From NCBI GenBank assembly GCA_018648265.1, contig JABGRN010000007.1, positions 42,915-106,914 on the forward strand: 64,000 bases of DNA, written 5' to 3'. Below are positions 28,324-36,363 of this stretch, in pieces. The DNA is from Prolixibacteraceae bacterium (GTDB taxonomy: Bacteria; Bacteroidota; Bacteroidia; Bacteroidales; Prolixibacteraceae). The translations under genes were made by a program, and so were the position numbers. Position 1 is the first letter of the stretch. Each line of letters opens with the position of its first letter. The notes beneath the pieces were generated by a model. That model did no database searches, was not told the DNA's origin, and worked only from the letters and a program-made list of their open reading frames with translations.

Positions 28324-29106
28324 ATGAACATTCTCAATAAAATAATAGCAACAAAAAAGATTGAAGTTGCCAATCAAAAAAAGAAGGTAAGTGTTTCGCA
28401 GTTAGAAAAATATACCTGGTTTAATCGAGATTGCAATTCGCTCACCTCGAATTTAATTCAAGAAAATTCTTCCGGTGTAATTGCCGAGTTCAAACAAAAA
28501 TCACCTTCGAAAGGCGAGATAAATTACAAGGTAAAAGTTGAAAAAGTTACAAAAGCTTATGCAGATGCTGGAGCAGCCGGATTATCTGTTTTAACCGATT
28601 TTGAATATTTTGGAGGGAATCTCGTAAATCTCATTCGGGCAAGAGAAAGTAACCCAAATATTCCGATTCTGCGCAAAGATTTTATGATTGACACCTATCA
28701 GATTATTGAGGCAAAAGCTTTTGGTGCCGATGTAATTTTGTTAATTGCTGCGTGCCTCGAAAAGGAACAGGCAAAATTTTTGGCTGAAAAAGCAAAAAGC
28801 CTTGGGATGGAAGTTTTAATGGAAATTCATAACGAAGAAGAGTTGGAAATCGTTAACGAATTTGTTGACATTGTTGGAGTAAACAACAGAAACTTAAAAT
28901 CATTTAGTGTTGATGTGGAAACTTCAGTTAATTTATCGAAACTAATTCCCGACCAATTTGTGAAAATTTCAGAAAGTGGTTTGTCAGATGCAGAAACCAT
29001 TAATTATTTAAGGAAATATGGATTTAAAGGATTTTTAATTGGTGAAACATTTATGAAAACTGATAATCCGGGGCAGGCTTGTAAACAACTAATTTCGAAA
29101 TTATGA
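28324..29106 (+). CDS. trpC: Indole-3-glycerol-phosphate synthase
   Basis: TIM-barrel enzyme closing the indole ring from carboxyphenylamino-deoxyribulose phosphate. Catalytic segments: VIAEFKQKSPSKGEI (Glu, Lys), ILRKDFMIDTYQIIEAKAFGAD (Lys), LMEIHNEEEL (Glu), GVNNRNLKSF (Asn) and KISESGLSDAETINYL (Glu, Ser). The length of 260 residues fits the stand-alone enzyme. Its stop overlaps the trpF start (ATGA), so the two are translationally coupled. Confidence 0.96.
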   Translation: MNILNKIIATKKIEVANQKKKVSVSQLEKYTWFNRDCNSLTSNLIQENSSGVIAEFKQKSPSKGEINYKVKVEKVTKAYADAGAAGLSVLTDFEYFGGNLVNLIRARESNPNIPILRKDFMIDTYQIIEAKAFGADVILLIAACLEKEQAKFLAEKAKSLGMEVLMEIHNEEELEIVNEFVDIVGVNNRNLKSFSVDVETSVNLSKLIPDQFVKISESGLSDAETINYLRKYGFKGFLIGETFMKTDNPGQACKQLISKL

Positions 29107-29729
29107 CAAGAAAATTAAGAATAAAAGTGTGCGGTATGAAATTCACTGAAAATCGGCAACAGGTTGAGGAACTTGAGATCGATTTTTTGGGATACATTTT
29201 TTACCCGCAGTCAAAACGTTTTATTGGCGAAAATCCGGAAAGCAATCTTTTTAATTCAGCAAAACCTAAAGTTAGTGTTTTTGTTGACGAAAATGTTTTT
29301 GAAATTCTTGGACTGGCTAAAAATTTAGGTTTCGAATATGTACAATTACACGGAAAAGAAAATCCGAAAACTTGTCAGATTCTAAAAAATCAAGGATTAA
29401 AAGTTATTAAAGCATTTAATGTAAACGAGAAATTTAAATTCTCCAATACAGCACCTTTCGAGAAAGTAGCCGACTTTTTTCTTTTCGATACGAAAACCAA
29501 ACTACCCGGTGGTTCGGGAGAAAAATTTAATTGGGAAATTCTGAAAAAATACAATGGACACACTCCATTTTTCTTAAGTGGAGGAATAACTTTGGAGGAT
29601 GCAGAAAGTATTAAAGAAATTGAACACACAAAACTTACCGGAGTCGATTTAAACAGCGGATTTGAAGATGCGCCAGGAGTGAAAGATATTGAAAAATTAA
29701 AAACCTTTATTACAGAATTAAGAATATAA
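29103..29729 (+). CDS. trpF: Phosphoribosylanthranilate isomerase
   Basis: Amadori-rearrangement enzyme between TrpD and TrpC. The N-terminal catalytic Cys is in IKVCGMKFTENRQQVEEL, the general acid Asp in LFDTKTKLPGGSGEKFNWEIL, and FFLSGGITLEDAESI and GVDLNSGFEDAPGVKD form the phosphate site. The length of 208 residues is normal. It overlaps trpC by 4 bp and is followed by a 96-bp gap with two REP hairpins before trpB. Confidence 0.95.
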   Translation: MTRKLRIKVCGMKFTENRQQVEELEIDFLGYIFYPQSKRFIGENPESNLFNSAKPKVSVFVDENVFEILGLAKNLGFEYVQLHGKENPKTCQILKNQGLKVIKAFNVNEKFKFSNTAPFEKVADFFLFDTKTKLPGGSGEKFNWEILKKYNGHTPFFLSGGITLEDAESIKEIEHTKLTGVDLNSGFEDAPGVKDIEKLKTFITELRI

Positions 29730-29745
29730 TAGATTCGAGACTGTC

Positions 29746-29804
29746 ATTCCCGCGAAAGTGGGAATCCCATCGAATTAACAAGAGATTCCCGTTTCTACGG
29801 GAAT
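29746..29804. repeat. Paired REP hairpins in the trpF-trpB gap
   Basis: ATTCCCGC-GAAA-GTGGGAAT (29746-29765) and ATTCCCGT-TTCT-ACGGGAAT (29785-29804) form two 8-bp stems (one G-U pair in the first) separated by 19 bp. This is the widespread GTCATTCCCG-type repeat. It is a different family from the repeats in the other trp gaps. Confidence 0.7.
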
Positions 29805-29825
29805 GAAAAAAAGAATTATTAACAC

Positions 29826-31007
29826 ATGAAATATCAAGTTAACGATAAAGGATATTACGGCGAATTTGGAGGTGCATGGATTCCCGAAATGATGTACACA
29901 AACATTGATGAATTAAAGCGACGCTATTTGGAAATTATTGAATCAGCGGAATTCAAAAATGAATTTGACCTGCTACTAAAAGATTACGTTGGACGACCAT
30001 CTCCACTTTATTTTGCAAAACGTTTATCAGAGCATTACGGCACAAAAATATATCTGAAGCGTGAAGATTTAAATCATACCGGTTCGCATAAATTGAACAA
30101 TACAATTGGACAAATTTTACTGGCTCAAAAACTTGGTAAAACTCGTATTATTGCTGAAACCGGAGCTGGTCAGCACGGAGTAGCCACTGCAACTGTTTGT
30201 GCGTTAAAAGGGATACAATGCGTGGTTTACATGGGAGCACTCGATGTTTCCCGGCAGGCCCCAAACGTAAAAAAAATGAAGATGTTGGGCGCAGAAGTTA
30301 TTCCGGTTCACAGCGGAAACAAAACATTAAAAGATGCTACCAACGAAGCCATGCGCGACTGGATTAGTAATCCGGTTGACACACATTACATTATTGGTTC
30401 GGTTGTTGGCCCGCATCCTTATCCCGATATGGTTGCTCGTTTTCAATCGGTAATTAGTGCGGAGATGAAACTGCAGCTTTTGGAGCAAACTAACTCTGAA
30501 TTTCCGACAAGAATTATTGCCTGCGTTGGTGGTGGAAGTAATGCTGCCGGAGCATTTTACCATTTTCTCGATGACGAACAAGTTGAATTAATTGGTGTGG
30601 AAGCCGCCGGAAAAGGAATTGAAACTGAAGAAACTGCAGCTACTTTATTGGTAGGTTCACCTGGAGTTTTACATGCCAGTAAAACAATGCTCATGCAAAA
30701 TAAAGATGGACAGATTACTGAACCGTACTCGATTTCAGCAGGACTCGATTACCCCGGAATTGGCCCACTGCATGCACATCTTCATAAAACAGGCAGAGCC
30801 AAATTTTTAGCTGCTACCGATGAGGAAGTGCTGCAAGCTGCTTTGTTAATCACTCAAAAAGAGGGTATTATTCCGGCTCTCGAATCGGCGCATGCACTCG
30901 TTACATTGGAAAAAATTAAAATGCAACCCGAAGATGTTAATGTGATTAATCTTTCGGGAAGTGGAAACAAAGACATGGAAACGTATTTGAATTATTTTGG
31001 GTATTAA
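29826..31007 (+). CDS. trpB: Tryptophan synthase beta chain
   Basis: PLP-dependent subunit joining indole and serine. Lys89 in LNHTGSHKLNNTIGQ binds PLP. ETGAGQHGVATATVCAL and the PLP-phosphate loop CVGGGSNAAG are present, and the C-terminus LSGSGNKDMETYLNYF is typical. YGEFGGAWIPEMM is the usual N-terminus of the TrpB1 type that partners TrpA. The length of 393 residues is normal. It is followed 41 bp later by trpA. Confidence 0.97.
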   Translation: MKYQVNDKGYYGEFGGAWIPEMMYTNIDELKRRYLEIIESAEFKNEFDLLLKDYVGRPSPLYFAKRLSEHYGTKIYLKREDLNHTGSHKLNNTIGQILLAQKLGKTRIIAETGAGQHGVATATVCALKGIQCVVYMGALDVSRQAPNVKKMKMLGAEVIPVHSGNKTLKDATNEAMRDWISNPVDTHYIIGSVVGPHPYPDMVARFQSVISAEMKLQLLEQTNSEFPTRIIACVGGGSNAAGAFYHFLDDEQVELIGVEAAGKGIETEETAATLLVGSPGVLHASKTMLMQNKDGQITEPYSISAGLDYPGIGPLHAHLHKTGRAKFLAATDEEVLQAALLITQKEGIIPALESAHALVTLEKIKMQPEDVNVINLSGSGNKDMETYLNYFGY

Positions 31008-31048
31008 ATTTTTGTACAAAGTAGTACGTAATTAGTAGTAAGTAAAAG

Positions 31049-31828
31049 ATGAAAAACAGAATCAATCAGCTTTTCGAAACGAAAAAAGAAAATATATTAT
31101 CGGTTTATTTTACTGCCGGTTTTCCAAAGTTAAACGACACCGTTGAAATTATTCAGCAGTTGGAGAAAAATGGAGTTGACCTAATCGAAATTGGTATTCC
31201 GTTTTCAGATCCGACTGCCGATGGTCCAATTATTCAGAAAAGTAGTGAAGCAGCCTTAAAAAACGGAATGAGCTTAAATCTCCTTTTTGAGCAACTGAAA
31301 ACCATTCGGGAATCGGTAAATATTCCTCTTGTTTTAATGGGCTATTTTAATCCGGTTTTGCAATTTGGTGTTGAAAAATTCTGTAAAAAATGTGCCGAAA
31401 TTGGCATTGATGGAACTATTCTGCCGGACTTGCCTCTCAACGAATTCGAGCAGGAATATGAACACATTTTCAGGAAAAACAATTTGCATAATATTTTGCT
31501 TATAACACCGCAAACATCTGAAAAAAGAATAAAACAGATTGACAAAGCGTCTTCCGGTTTCATTTATATGGTTTCTTCGGCATCGACAACAGGGACCGGC
31601 AAAAAAGTTGAAGATTTTCAGCAAGATTATTTTGAGAAAATTCAACAAATGAATTTAAAAAATCCATGTATTATTGGATTTGGAATATCCGACAAAGCAA
31701 CATTTAATAATGCCTGTAAATATGCGCGTGGTGCGATTATCGGGAGTGCCTTTGTAAAATCAATCAGCAACAACGATCTTTTTGTTGAAAGTATTCCTGT
31801 TTTTATCCAAAACATTTTAGGAAAATAA
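31049..31828 (+). CDS. trpA: Tryptophan synthase alpha chain
   Basis: TIM-barrel subunit that cleaves indole-3-glycerol phosphate and channels indole to TrpB. The catalytic Glu and Asp lie in LIEIGIPFSDPTADGPIIQKSSEAAL. YMVSSASTTGTGK and GFGISDKATFNN form the phosphate site. The length of 259 residues is normal. Last gene of the trp operon, converging on the sulfatase cluster with only 53 bp between; no clear terminator stem was seen there. Confidence 0.96.
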   Translation: MKNRINQLFETKKENILSVYFTAGFPKLNDTVEIIQQLEKNGVDLIEIGIPFSDPTADGPIIQKSSEAALKNGMSLNLLFEQLKTIRESVNIPLVLMGYFNPVLQFGVEKFCKKCAEIGIDGTILPDLPLNEFEQEYEHIFRKNNLHNILLITPQTSEKRIKQIDKASSGFIYMVSSASTTGTGKKVEDFQQDYFEKIQQMNLKNPCIIGFGISDKATFNNACKYARGAIIGSAFVKSISNNDLFVESIPVFIQNILGK

Positions 31829-31881
31829 ATTTTTATTCACCTGCTTTTTTTCTATTGTTAAGGAAAGAAACGATTTTTGTT

Positions 31882-33375
31882 TTATCGCATTTCAACTTTT
31901 GATGCTCGTGGGCGAATGCGAAATTGATTAGGCTGGCCGGTCTCACGATCAAATTCATCAGGAGTCCTTTTTAATGGAAGTGTGTCGTTTGTTTCCATTC
32001 TGATTCTGTCCATTTCAGTTCTAAATTCTTTCATTATTTCAGAATATTTATTGTCGGCTGCCAGATTATTCAATTCAGAAGGATCATTTTTAATATCATA
32101 CAATTCCTCTTCTGCACGCGGTGAAATAAAACAAGATAATTGGACCTCTGTCAAATTCCCTTCAGCTCTAAGTTTTTGCATCGATCGGAAAGTCGGGCTT
32201 CGCAAAGCATCTGCTGAAGGCGTATTTGGTAAATCAGGATAAAAATTCCGAATGTATTTATATTTTTCAGTTCTAATCGCCCGTGAATAATCTTCAAAAT
32301 CGTGCCAATGGTCTTCAGCATAAACCGTTGATCGAATTTTAATTTCAGGATCAAACAAAATTTTAGACAAATCCTTTCCTTCCGAACCAATAAAATTGCT
32401 TACTCCAGCCAGACTTAAAAACGTTTTTCCAATATCGACTGAGCTAACTAAAGAATTTGTAATTGAACCCTCTTTTACATTTTCAGGCCATTTTATAATC
32501 CACGGAGTTTTTATTCCTCCGTCATACAAAGTAGTTTTATCGCGAGGGAAAGGCCGCCCGTTGTCACTGATAAAAAGTACCAGGGTGTTTTTTGACAAGT
32601 TTTGTTTGTCGAGTTCTGAAATAAAACTGCCAACAAAACTGTCTAAACGGGCAATTTCATTGTAATACATTGCAAAATCTTTTCGCACTTCTTTTGTGTC
32701 AGGAAAATAAGGCGGCAAAACAATATCGTCCAAAGAATGTGGATTTGCAATAATTCCCTGTTTATAATCGCGATGTGGATCAACGGCAGCCAACCATAAA
32801 AAGAAAGGTTTGTTTTTATCCCGCGAGTTAAGAATTTGAATCCAATCTTCGCAACCACTTTCGTTTGAAGAAGTTTCCATTGTTCCGTCAGACTTTAGTT
32901 GAAACCCTCCAACAGGAACCTCCATTATTTTGTGAAACCTATTTTTTATGGCTTCTCCTAAATGCCATTTCCCTGCTTGTCCGGTCCAGTAACCAGCCTC
33001 TTTTAGTTTCTCAACAAAAGTAATTTGGCTTGCAGGAAGTGGCCAGTGTAATTGTTCGGCATCAGTTTGGTGTGGATATTTGCCGGTTATTATGCTTGCC
33101 CTGCTGGGACTACACGAGCTTGCTGTTAAAAAAGCATTGTCAAAACGCATTCCTTCTTTTGCTAAATTATCGATGTTTGGTGTTTGAATAGTAGGATGGC
33201 CATAGCAACCCAAATCGTTCCAGGCCAAATCGTCAGCTATTATTAAAACAATATTAGGATTTTGATCAGTTCGTTTGTTACAGCCTGAATGGCACAAAAA
33301 AACCAGTATTCCAGAAATTGAAAGTAAAAGAATGGTTGCTACAAAATAAATTTTTATTTTATTAATATTTTTCAA
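31882..33375 (-). CDS. Sulfatase, S1 (N-sulfatase/S1_8-like)
   Basis: Formylglycine-dependent sulfatase of 497 residues. Cys88 in SSCSPSRASIITGKYP is the residue to be converted. Metal residues are in NIVLIIADDLAWNDLG and LFISDNGRPFPRDKTTLYDGG. The NG-PFP-TxLYDGG stretch resembles the heparan N-sulfatase (SGSH) branch, so an S1_8-type specificity is a reasonable guess, not a proof. The N-terminus (residues 8-30) is hydrophobic with Cys28/Cys32 as possible lipidation sites. Its start overlaps the end of the upstream sulfatase gene by 14 bp, showing co-transcription. It is the promoter-distal end of the large minus-strand block. Confidence 0.9.
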   Translation of the reverse strand: MKNINKIKIYFVATILLLSISGILVFLCHSGCNKRTDQNPNIVLIIADDLAWNDLGCYGHPTIQTPNIDNLAKEGMRFDNAFLTASSCSPSRASIITGKYPHQTDAEQLHWPLPASQITFVEKLKEAGYWTGQAGKWHLGEAIKNRFHKIMEVPVGGFQLKSDGTMETSSNESGCEDWIQILNSRDKNKPFFLWLAAVDPHRDYKQGIIANPHSLDDIVLPPYFPDTKEVRKDFAMYYNEIARLDSFVGSFISELDKQNLSKNTLVLFISDNGRPFPRDKTTLYDGGIKTPWIIKWPENVKEGSITNSLVSSVDIGKTFLSLAGVSNFIGSEGKDLSKILFDPEIKIRSTVYAEDHWHDFEDYSRAIRTEKYKYIRNFYPDLPNTPSADALRSPTFRSMQKLRAEGNLTEVQLSCFISPRAEEELYDIKNDPSELNNLAADNKYSEIMKEFRTEMDRIRMETNDTLPLKRTPDEFDRETGQPNQFRIRPRASKVEMR

Positions 33376-34765
33376 TGGTAAAACGGGTTGGATGTGCTGC
33401 GTTGTATTCTTCGTTTTGCATTAAACCCAAAAAGATTGGATTTTTCATTTGATTTAACCAATCTTTGTATAAGTCGTTTAACTTTTGAACATCTTCCTTT
33501 GACTCAAGTGGGTTTTTTTCTGAAATATCCTTGTCCAAATTATACAGTTCTTCTTGCTCGTCCTTCAGGCTCAACAATTTCATATCTCCTTTTCGGGTTG
33601 CATATTCCTTTGCATCGTATTTTCTCCAAAATAGTTGTTCGTGCGGAATCCCTTTTTCTTCTCCGGTTAAGAAAGGGACTAAGTTTACTCCATCTAAATC
33701 GTTTGTTGGATTCGCTCCCGCATAAGCAGCGGCGGTTGCAAATATATCGAGTGATATTACTGGTTGATTGTATCTTTTCCCTTGCGGAATATTTTTTGGC
33801 CACTGTACTGCAAACGGAACATGCACTCCTCCTTCATACAAACTGCCCTTTCCTTCGCGAAGAGGATTATTGTTCGATCCATTTGTTTTATAAGGCCCAC
33901 CATTGTCTGACAAAAAGAAAACGATAGTATTTTCATGAATATCTAACTCCGCCAATTTGTCTAATAAATTCCCAACCCCATCATCCACCGAACTTACCAT
34001 AGCAGCATATGTTTTCCGCTTTTTATTATCGATGTGTGTAAACCTTTCCAAATATTTTTCAGTAGCCTGAAGTGGAGTATGTGGCGCATTATATGCCAGA
34101 TACAGAAAAAATGGACTATCCGTATTTCTTTCAACAAAACTTACAGCTTCCCTTGAAAGTGCATCTGTTAGATATTCTTTTTCATTAATTCTTGAATCGT
34201 TTTTTAAAAGCTTAGTATTGTAAGCGGCAAACTGCGAATTCACTCCCGAAATATCATCCAGCGTCCAATTTTCCGGAAAATATTTATGACCTCCTGTTAA
34301 AAATCCAAAGAACTCATCAAACCCACGATTTAAGGGTCTTTGACTTTTGTGTGCCCCCAAATGCCATTTCCCGATTGCCATTGTCTGATAACCAACTTTA
34401 TCGAGTGCCGATGCCAGTGTTTCTTCGGTTAAAGGCAAACCCTGGTTTGGATCGTTTGGTGCAAAAAGCGGGTTTCGCCCAAAACCAAACCGGTCCTGAT
34501 AACGGCCGGTTATTAATCCTGCCCTGCTTGGCCCACAAACACCGTAACTTACATATCCGTTTGTGAAAACTACTCCGTTTTCTGCAATTCGGTCAATGTT
34601 CGGTGTAGGAATATCTGTGCAACCATTAAATCCAACATCGCCATATCCTTGATCGTCTGTCAAAATAATAATTAAATTGGGTGGCTTTTCTACTTTTGTG
34701 CTCTTATTAGTCTGGCAACCTAAAACAAAGTTCAGCATTAATATTAGAACAATAAATTTTAGCAT
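33362..34765 (-). CDS. Sulfatase, S1, arylsulfatase-like lipoprotein
   Basis: Sulfatase of 467 residues with Cys77 in YGVCGPSRAGLITGRYQ as the formylglycine site and lipobox Cys17 (NFVLGCQTN). Metal and sulfate residues lie in NLIIILTDDQGYGDVG, AIGKWHLGAHKSQRPLNRGFDEFFG and FFLSDNGGPYKTNGSNNNPLREGKGSLYEGG. The RGFDEFFGFLTGGHKYFP region is common in galactose/N-acetylgalactosamine-type exo-sulfatases, which would fit the GH2 beta-galactosidase-like neighbours. Specificity is inferred. It overlaps the next sulfatase by 14 bp and follows another sulfatase after 40 bp. Confidence 0.92.
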   Translation of the reverse strand: MLKFIVLILMLNFVLGCQTNKSTKVEKPPNLIIILTDDQGYGDVGFNGCTDIPTPNIDRIAENGVVFTNGYVSYGVCGPSRAGLITGRYQDRFGFGRNPLFAPNDPNQGLPLTEETLASALDKVGYQTMAIGKWHLGAHKSQRPLNRGFDEFFGFLTGGHKYFPENWTLDDISGVNSQFAAYNTKLLKNDSRINEKEYLTDALSREAVSFVERNTDSPFFLYLAYNAPHTPLQATEKYLERFTHIDNKKRKTYAAMVSSVDDGVGNLLDKLAELDIHENTIVFFLSDNGGPYKTNGSNNNPLREGKGSLYEGGVHVPFAVQWPKNIPQGKRYNQPVISLDIFATAAAYAGANPTNDLDGVNLVPFLTGEEKGIPHEQLFWRKYDAKEYATRKGDMKLLSLKDEQEELYNLDKDISEKNPLESKEDVQKLNDLYKDWLNQMKNPIFLGLMQNEEYNAAHPTRFTIEKY

Positions 34766-34805
34766 GATATTTTGTTATTTCCGTTCAATATTTTTATAAA
34801 TCCAA

Positions 34806-36350
34806 TTACTCCAATCCCATTCCGCGCTCCTGCATTTTATCCCACATTTTTTTGAAATTTTCAAACGAAGGCTGATCGGCATCAATAATATTGTGTAATG
34901 CTTTTCCTTGTAAAACGAGAGGAGCTTCGGTTGCAGGTAGATATTTTTTCAATTCACTTTTTATTTGAATAAATTGTTGCTGTTCTGCCAGATTATCCCA
35001 TTCGTTTGGATCGTTTTCATGATCGTACAATTCTTCCGAGCCATCGAAATAAACCGTGTAGCGCCATTTTGATGAACGCAATGAATAATTACCCCGCCCC
35101 CATGTTGTAAGTGCTGGGATATTTCTGTCAGCTTCAGGATTTAGAAGTAAATCTTTCAAATCCAAACCATCACTATAATCAGGTTTTTCAATTCCGGCGT
35201 AACTTAATAAAGTCGGATAAATATCTAACAAAGAAACCGGGGCAGCGCACTCTTTTCCATTCGATTCTGAATTTCGTGGATCAAGAATAATAAACGGAAC
35301 GCGGGTTGCTTCTTCCCAAAGCGAAAATTTTCGGTGACTGCGTTTTTCACCAAAATGATAACCATGGTCCGACCAAAGAACAATAATTGTATTGTTTTTA
35401 TAATCGCTGCTATTTAAGGCATCAACCACTCGGCCAACATTTTCATCGGTGTAAGCATTGCAAGCTAAGTACGCGCGAATCCAGTCTTCCCAGGTGTCTT
35501 TTGTTCTGTAATTGTAATCGTCATTTAACTTTGCATTGCTTCTGGCCGCCCAAGGCAAGTCAGCCAAATCATCATCTTTTACAGGCGTTTTTTGAATCTC
35601 TTCCACCGGAAACATGTCGAAATATTTTTTGGGTGCAACAAAAGGTAGATGTGGTTTAATAAAACCAACCGCAAGAAAAAACGGCTTTTTATGCTTTCGT
35701 TTCAACACATCGACACCAAATACCGAAATATTGTAATCGATATGATCTTCCAACGGAGATAGTGAAGGGCGACCGCACATTTTGCCAAAAACTTTACTCC
35801 CAACTCCGTCAGTTGAATCAACTATCGGAATTGGCAATTCATTTAATTTTGCATTAATACTTTCGGTAAACTCCAGCGAATCAAACAGTGCAATTGAAGT
35901 CTTGTTCATATTGCTGTGATGGATTTTGCCGGCACCAAAAGTATTGTACCCATTTTCTTTGAAAATCTGCATTAAACTTTTGTGTTTATCAAAGAATGCA
36001 GGTTCCATTTTTGTACGATCGTAAAATGGGTAAAGACCTGAATTGTGGGGTTGCATTCCATAAAGTAATGCATTTCGGCAAGGTGAACAAGCAGGAGCGG
36101 GAGTGTGTGCATTTGTAAATAAAATCCCCTCGCTTGCCAGTTTATCAATGTTTGGCGTTTTTGCTTGTGGGTGGCCGCCAAGCACACCTACCCAATCGTT
36201 CATATCGTCGATGGCGATAAAAAGGATATTTGGTTTAGACAATTCCTCTTCTCGAGGAGAACAAGAAAAAATTAGTCCCAAAAGGATCAAACCCAAAATC
36301 GACCAAATCCTAAAAATTGTTATTTTAACTTGCTTTGTTGAATTATACAT
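34806..36350 (-). CDS. Sulfatase, S1 (iduronate/choline-sulfatase-like) lipoprotein
   Basis: Sulfatase of 514 residues. Cys88 in APACSPCRNALLYGMQP is the formylglycine site, in the C-S-P-C-R variant. Lipobox Cys30 (GLIFSCSPREE). NILFIAIDDMNDWVGVLGGHPQ, FLAVGFIKPHLPFVAPKKYFDMF and SDHGYHFGEKRSHRKFSLWEEATRVPFII are characteristic of the iduronate-2-sulfatase-like branch, which suggests a 2-O-sulfated uronic acid or similar unit. It lies 13 bp downstream of the GH5 gene on the same strand. Confidence 0.9.
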   Translation of the reverse strand: MYNSTKQVKITIFRIWSILGLILLGLIFSCSPREEELSKPNILFIAIDDMNDWVGVLGGHPQAKTPNIDKLASEGILFTNAHTPAPACSPCRNALLYGMQPHNSGLYPFYDRTKMEPAFFDKHKSLMQIFKENGYNTFGAGKIHHSNMNKTSIALFDSLEFTESINAKLNELPIPIVDSTDGVGSKVFGKMCGRPSLSPLEDHIDYNISVFGVDVLKRKHKKPFFLAVGFIKPHLPFVAPKKYFDMFPVEEIQKTPVKDDDLADLPWAARSNAKLNDDYNYRTKDTWEDWIRAYLACNAYTDENVGRVVDALNSSDYKNNTIIVLWSDHGYHFGEKRSHRKFSLWEEATRVPFIILDPRNSESNGKECAAPVSLLDIYPTLLSYAGIEKPDYSDGLDLKDLLLNPEADRNIPALTTWGRGNYSLRSSKWRYTVYFDGSEELYDHENDPNEWDNLAEQQQFIQIKSELKKYLPATEAPLVLQGKALHNIIDADQPSFENFKKMWDKMQERGMGLE

Positions 36351-36363
36351 ATTTAAATATTGT

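Noticed and set aside
33388..33927. 179-codon plus-strand ORF antisense to a sulfatase
   Set aside because: It is a shadow of a well-supported sulfatase frame with no recognisable protein features.
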